From the NCBI RefSeq assembly GCF_030973515.1, contig NZ_JARGZA010000016.1, forward strand, positions 21,996 to 85,995: a stretch of DNA of 64,000 nt, written 5' to 3'. The DNA is from Jannaschia maritima. GTDB taxonomy: Bacteria; Pseudomonadota; Alphaproteobacteria; Rhodobacterales; Rhodobacteraceae. Below the pieces are notes generated by a model. That model was not told the DNA's origin. It ran no database searches and saw nothing but the letters and a program-made list of their open reading frames with translations. The stretch's first letter is position 1. Each line of letters opens with the position of its first letter. Positions 60,224-64,000 of the stretch are shown here, piece by piece. A program made the translations under genes and the position numbers.

Positions 60224-61198
60224 ATGACGATCAGTTTCAAGACGGCCGCCGCGGGCCTGGTGGCCGCGGCCCTGGTGGCCCCGGCGGCCCACGCGCAGCA
60301 GGAATCGTTCATCACCATCGGCACCGGGGGGGTCACGGGCGTCTATTATCCGACCGGCGGCGCGATCTGCCGGATGCTGAACCGCGGCCGTCGCGACCAC
60401 GGCATCCGCTGCTCGGTCGAATCGACGGGCGGGTCGGTGTACAACATCAACACCATCCGTGAGGGCGAGCTGGAGTTCGGGGTCGCGCAGTCCGACTGGC
60501 AGTACCACGCCTATAACGGCACGTCGCAGTTCGAGGACGGCGGCCCGTTCGAGGGGCTGCGCGCCGTGTTCTCGATCCACCCGGAGCCCTTCACCGTCGT
60601 GGCCCGCGCCGAGGCCGGGATCGAGACGTTCGACGACCTGCAGGGCAAGCGCGTCAACATCGGCAACCCCGGTTCCGGCGCGCGCGGCACCACGGAGGTG
60701 CTGATGGAGGCCAAGGGCTGGACCACCGACGACTTCGCCCTGGCGACGGAGCTGAAGGCCGCGGAACAGTCCGCCGCGCTGTGCGACAACCAGATCGACG
60801 CGATGGTGTACACCGTGGGGCACCCGTCGGGATCGATCCAGGAGGCCACGACCGCCTGCGACAGCGTGCTGGTCGAGGTGTCGGGCGCCGAGGTCGAACA
60901 GTTAATCGCGGACAACCCGTTCTACCGCACCGCGACCATCCCCGGCGGCATGTATCGCGGCAACGACGAGGACGTGCAGACCTTCGGCGTGGGCGCGACC
61001 TTCGTGACCAGCGCCGACGTCCCCGACGAGGTGGTGTACCAGCTGGTCAAGGCGGTCTTCGACAACATCGAGGACTTCAAGGGCCTGCACCCCGCCTTCG
61101 CCAACCTGGAGCCGTCGGAGATGGCGTCGGCCGGACTGTCCGCGCCGATCCACGACGGGGCCAAGCGGTACTATGACGAGGCGGGCCTGAGCCAGTGA
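60224..61198 (+). CDS. TAXI family TRAP transporter substrate-binding protein (second system)
   Basis: A 324-residue periplasmic protein with signal peptide ending APAAHAQ. It opens with the TAXI pattern FITIGTGGVTGVYYPTGGAICRMLN and continues with ESTGGSVYNINTIREGELEFGVAQSDWQYHA and GKRVNIGNPGSGARGTTEVLM, which form the ligand cleft of glutamate/glutamine-type TAXI proteins. AGGGAG lies before the ATG. Differs clearly from the first TAXI protein of the window. Hairpin and permease follow. Confidence 0.92.
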   Translation: MTISFKTAAAGLVAAALVAPAAHAQQESFITIGTGGVTGVYYPTGGAICRMLNRGRRDHGIRCSVESTGGSVYNINTIREGELEFGVAQSDWQYHAYNGTSQFEDGGPFEGLRAVFSIHPEPFTVVARAEAGIETFDDLQGKRVNIGNPGSGARGTTEVLMEAKGWTTDDFALATELKAAEQSAALCDNQIDAMVYTVGHPSGSIQEATTACDSVLVEVSGAEVEQLIADNPFYRTATIPGGMYRGNDEDVQTFGVGATFVTSADVPDEVVYQLVKAVFDNIEDFKGLHPAFANLEPSEMASAGLSAPIHDGAKRYYDEAGLSQ

Positions 61199-61216
61199 CG
61201 GCCGCCTGACCGACAT

Positions 61217-61245
61217 CGCCGGGGGCGGCCCGCCCGCCCCCGGCG
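61217..61245 (+). terminator. Intercistronic hairpin between TAXI-binding and permease genes
   Basis: CGCCGGGGGCGG (61217-61228) pairs with CCGCCCCCGGCG (61234-61245): 12 perfect G-C pairs around a 5-nt loop, 18 nt after the binding-protein stop. No T run follows, so it probably stabilises or partly terminates rather than fully stops the message. Confidence 0.65.
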
Positions 61246-61269
61246 CCACGCGACACGGGGGACGATCCG

Positions 61270-63888
61270 ATGGCCAAGGACAAGCGCGCGCTGAGCGACG
61301 CCGAACTGCAGGAGCTGGTCTCGGCCAACGACAGCGGGGCGCGCAACCCGTCGGGTGCGGTGGGCACCTTCATCGCCTGCGTGGCGCTGGCCTGGTCGGT
61401 GTTCCAGGTCCTGCTGGCCTCGCCCGTGGCGCCCTACGTGCTGCCCAGCGATGCCATCAACAACTCCCGCCAGATCCACTTGGCCTTCGCGATCTTCCTG
61501 GCCGCGATGGCCTATCCGCTGTTCAAGTCCAGCCCCCGCGACCGGATCCCGTGGTACGACTGGATCCTGGGCCTCGCTGGGGTGTTCTTCGCGCTCTACG
61601 GCTATTTCTTCTACGACAAGATCGTGCAGAACGGCGGCCTGGCCGACGACACCGACGCGATCGCGGGCCTGACCGGCCTGATCCTTCTGTTCGTCGCGGC
61701 CTATCGCGTGCTGGGGCCCGTCATGGTCGCCCTGGCGCTGGTCTTCCTGTTCTACGTGTTCTTCGGATCGTCCGACGTCGTGCCCGACCAGATCCGCTGG
61801 GCGGGGGCGTCCCTGCGCAAGGCGATGAGCCACATGTGGATCACGTCGGAAGGGGTGTTCGGCATCGCCTTGGGCGTGTCCACGCGCTTCGTGTTCCTGT
61901 TCGTGCTGTTCGGCGCGCTGCTCGACAAGGCGGGGGCGGGCAACTACTTCATCAAGATGGCGTTCGGCGCCTTAGGCCACCTGAAGGGCGGACCCGCGAA
62001 GGCCGCGGTCGTGGGCTCGGCCGCCACGGGCCTGATCTCGGGCTCGTCCATCGCCAACGTGGTCACGACCGGCACCTTCACCATCCCGCTGATGAAGCGC
62101 GTGGGCTTCAGCCCGGAAAAGGCCGGATCGGTCGAGGTGGCCAGTTCCGTCAACGGCCAGATCATGCCGCCCGTCATGGGCGCCGCCGCCTTCCTGATGG
62201 TCGAGTACGTCGGCATCTCCTACGTCGAGGTCATCACCCATGCCTTCCTGCCGGCGGTCATCAGCTACATCGCGCTGGTCTATATCGTCCACTTGGAGGC
62301 GGTGAAGAACGACATGCCCGTGATCGGCGACAAGGTCGTGTCGGTGGGCCGCACCCTGGGGGGCATGTTCGCCTTCTTCGCGGGCTTCGCGATCCTGTGC
62401 TATGCCACGCAGTACCCGGTGGGCTGGATCGTGTCGCTGTTCCCCGACGGGTCCGGCTGGATCCTGGCCGCGCTTCTGGCGGTGGTCTACGTGGCCCTGG
62501 TCTGGGTCGCGGCGCGCAGCCCCGACCTGGAGCCCGACGACCCGAACGCGGAGGTCGTGGAGCTGCCCGACCTGGCGAAGATCTATGCCACCGGCCTCTA
62601 TTACCTGCTGCCCATCGTGGTGCTGGTCTATTTCCTGATGATCGAACGCAAGTCGCCGGGCTTGTCGGCCTTCTGGGCCACGTTCCTGCTGTTCGGTATC
62701 CTGCTGACGCAGAAGCCGCTGAAGGCGCTGTTCCGGGGTGAATCAGACTTCGCCGCGCGGCTGCGGGATGGGGTGGGCGACCTGATCGCGGGCATGATCG
62801 ACGGCGCGCGCAACATGATCGGCATCGGCCTGGCCACCGCCACGGCGGGCATCATCGTGGGCACGGTGTCCCTGACCGGCATCGGGCAGGTCATGGCCGA
62901 CTTCGTGGAGTTCCTGTCGGGCGGCAACCTGATCCTGATGCTGATCTTCGTGGCGATCCTGTCGCTGATCCTGGGGATGGGCCTGCCGACCACGGCCAAC
63001 TACATCGTCGTGTCCTCGCTGATGGTGGCGGTGGTGGTCGAGCTGGGGGCGCAGTCGGGGCTGATCGTGCCCCTGATCGCGGTGCACCTGTTCGTGTTCT
63101 ACTTCGGGATCATGGCCGACGTGACGCCGCCCGTGGGACTGGCGTCGTTCGCGGCCGCCGCCGTGTCGGGGGGCGACGCGATCAAGACGGGGTTCATCGC
63201 CTTCTTCTATTCACTCCGCACGGTCGCCCTGCCCTTCGTGTTCATCTTCAACACCGACCTGCTGCTGATCGACGTGACGTGGACGCAGGGGATCGTCGTC
63301 TTCATCGTGTCCACGGTGGGGATCCTGGTCTTCACGGCGGCCACGATGGGCTGGTTCCTGGCGAAGAACCGCATCTGGGAAACGGTGGCGATGCTCCTGA
63401 TCGCCTTCGCGCTGTTCCGGCCGGGCTTCTTCATGAACCAGATCCAGCCCCCGTTCGAGGACATAGCGCCCGCGGCCTTCGAGCAGGCGTTGGCCGACGC
63501 CCGGCCCGGATCGACGTTGCGGACCGTGGTGTCCGGTCCCGACTTCGACACGTTCGAGGTCAAGGACGTGACCGTGCCCCTGACCGTCCCCGAAGGCGCC
63601 ACGGGCGCGGAGCGCCTGGACGCGCTGGGCCTGTTCCTGATCCCCGAGGGCGACGCCGTCTATCTGGACGAGCCGGGCTTCGGGACGGAGATCGGGGACG
63701 CGCTGTCGTCGTTCGACTTCTATGGCGACGAACGCGTGACCCTGACCGCCGTGCAGGCGGACGCGGACCAATGGCCCAAGGAACTGATCTTCGTGCCCGC
63801 GCTGGCGCTGCTGGGGCTGATCGCGATGCTGCAGCGGGGGCGGGCCTCCCCCGCCGGCGGCCGCGCGGTGCCCGCGGCGGCGGAATGA
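61270..63888 (+). CDS. TRAP transporter permease, fused DctQM with C-terminal soluble tail
   Basis: An 872-residue multi-pass importer subunit. Residues ~30-180 are the small-subunit part; the DctM part holds VVGSAATGLISGSSIANVVTTGTF, ASSVNGQIMPPVMGAAAFLMVEY, then after a cytosolic stretch (SPDLEPDDPNAEVVELPD) the second half with FVAILSLILGMGLPTTANYIVVSSLM and FYFGIMADVTPPVGLASFAAAA. After ~720 comes a soluble region of about 120 residues (FEDIAPAAFEQALADARPGSTLRTV ... DEPGFGTEIGDALSSFDFYGDERVTLTAVQ) and a last hydrophobic helix (LIFVPALALLGLIAMLQ). This tail is absent from the first TRAP permease and resembles the DUF3394 tail of this class. Confidence 0.92.
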   Translation: MAKDKRALSDAELQELVSANDSGARNPSGAVGTFIACVALAWSVFQVLLASPVAPYVLPSDAINNSRQIHLAFAIFLAAMAYPLFKSSPRDRIPWYDWILGLAGVFFALYGYFFYDKIVQNGGLADDTDAIAGLTGLILLFVAAYRVLGPVMVALALVFLFYVFFGSSDVVPDQIRWAGASLRKAMSHMWITSEGVFGIALGVSTRFVFLFVLFGALLDKAGAGNYFIKMAFGALGHLKGGPAKAAVVGSAATGLISGSSIANVVTTGTFTIPLMKRVGFSPEKAGSVEVASSVNGQIMPPVMGAAAFLMVEYVGISYVEVITHAFLPAVISYIALVYIVHLEAVKNDMPVIGDKVVSVGRTLGGMFAFFAGFAILCYATQYPVGWIVSLFPDGSGWILAALLAVVYVALVWVAARSPDLEPDDPNAEVVELPDLAKIYATGLYYLLPIVVLVYFLMIERKSPGLSAFWATFLLFGILLTQKPLKALFRGESDFAARLRDGVGDLIAGMIDGARNMIGIGLATATAGIIVGTVSLTGIGQVMADFVEFLSGGNLILMLIFVAILSLILGMGLPTTANYIVVSSLMVAVVVELGAQSGLIVPLIAVHLFVFYFGIMADVTPPVGLASFAAAAVSGGDAIKTGFIAFFYSLRTVALPFVFIFNTDLLLIDVTWTQGIVVFIVSTVGILVFTAATMGWFLAKNRIWETVAMLLIAFALFRPGFFMNQIQPPFEDIAPAAFEQALADARPGSTLRTVVSGPDFDTFEVKDVTVPLTVPEGATGAERLDALGLFLIPEGDAVYLDEPGFGTEIGDALSSFDFYGDERVTLTAVQADADQWPKELIFVPALALLGLIAMLQRGRASPAGGRAVPAAAE

Positions 63889-63949
63889 CCGCCGCCTCCC
63901 CCGGGATCGCTGGATCGGTGGTTCCCTTCCGCCCGGTATCCGACTAAGG

Positions 63950-63972
63950 TGGTCGGGAACGGGATCCGACCA
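63950..63972. promoter_or_regulatory. Nested inverted repeats before the last gene
   Basis: TGGTCGG (63950-63956) pairs with CCGACCA (63966-63972); a further CCGAC at 63940-63944 can pair with the same GTCGG. Two alternative hairpins in a leader suggest an operator or attenuator. Confidence 0.35.
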
Positions 63973-63987
63973 AACGGGGGTATGTCC

Positions 63988-64000
63988 ATGGCCGCACCGC
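63988..64000 (+). CDS. Possible start of a further gene (3' end outside window)
   Basis: ATG at 63988 with GGGGG about 7 nt upstream; the in-frame ATG at 63982 is closer to that site. Only four codons are visible (MAAP). A universal-stress-like gene often follows such TRAP operons, but nothing here shows it. Confidence 0.3.

Overview
The window is a high-GC alphaproteobacterial chromosome segment. The gene content points to Rhodobacterales (Roseobacter/Paracoccus-like). The pointers are the rimP-nusA-ylxR-infB core operon, several TRAP and ABC uptake operons, a BKACE/class-III aminotransferase pair, an AtuA-type pair and the dense use of GTG/TTG starts with 1-4 nt start/stop overlaps. No rRNA, tRNA, CRISPR array, intact insertion sequence or prophage was seen.

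Layout. 1-6.4 kb: end of a glutathione S-transferase-like gene, a purine-type amidohydrolase and a four-gene BMP-family ABC nucleobase/nucleoside importer, tightly coupled. 6.4-9.7 kb: a YihY/BrkB membrane protein converging on a cyclic-nucleotide-domain patatin lipase. 9.7-13 kb: a glycine betaine/proline-type ABC importer. 13.1-21.3 kb: pirin, a Crp/Fnr regulator and a coupled glycosyltransferase cassette (GT4, a GT-B/GT2 fusion, a sucrose-phosphate-synthase-like/HAD fusion), with a sulfotransferase facing away from it. 21.3-28.7 kb: two LysR regulators, a TAXI-TRAP importer and an AtuA-like pair. 28.8-37.5 kb: a LacI-regulated carbohydrate-type ABC importer without its ATPase, a SnoaL-like protein, a histidinol-dehydrogenase homologue, an amidase and a rhodanese. 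37.8-40 kb: an AraC regulator divergent from an NmrA-like reductase.

40.5-45.9 kb is the core transcription/translation operon rimP-nusA-ylxR-infB. 46-50.7 kb holds a Rieske/FAD reductase, a Gfo/Idh/MocA oxidoreductase and a KtrAB-like potassium channel pair. 51.2-57.9 kb holds a small DUF2335 membrane-protein operon, ettA, nadD, an EamA transporter, a Tat-type PBP4 carboxypeptidase and trmL. 58-63.9 kb holds a BKACE enzyme, a class-III aminotransferase and a second TAXI-TRAP importer.

The theme is uptake and catabolism of small organic substrates plus compatible-solute and cell-envelope functions. The most unusual signals are: (i) two diverged copies of a noncoding element (about 7534-7753 and 50762-50983), each ending in four half-sites exactly 11 bp apart and each lying between convergent genes; (ii) the coupled glycosyltransferase cassette with two fusion enzymes; (iii) a LacI-type palindrome in the HisD/SnoaL divergent promoter; (iv) a terminator hairpin in the leader of the nusA operon; (v) ylxR with no ATG/GTG/TTG start available.
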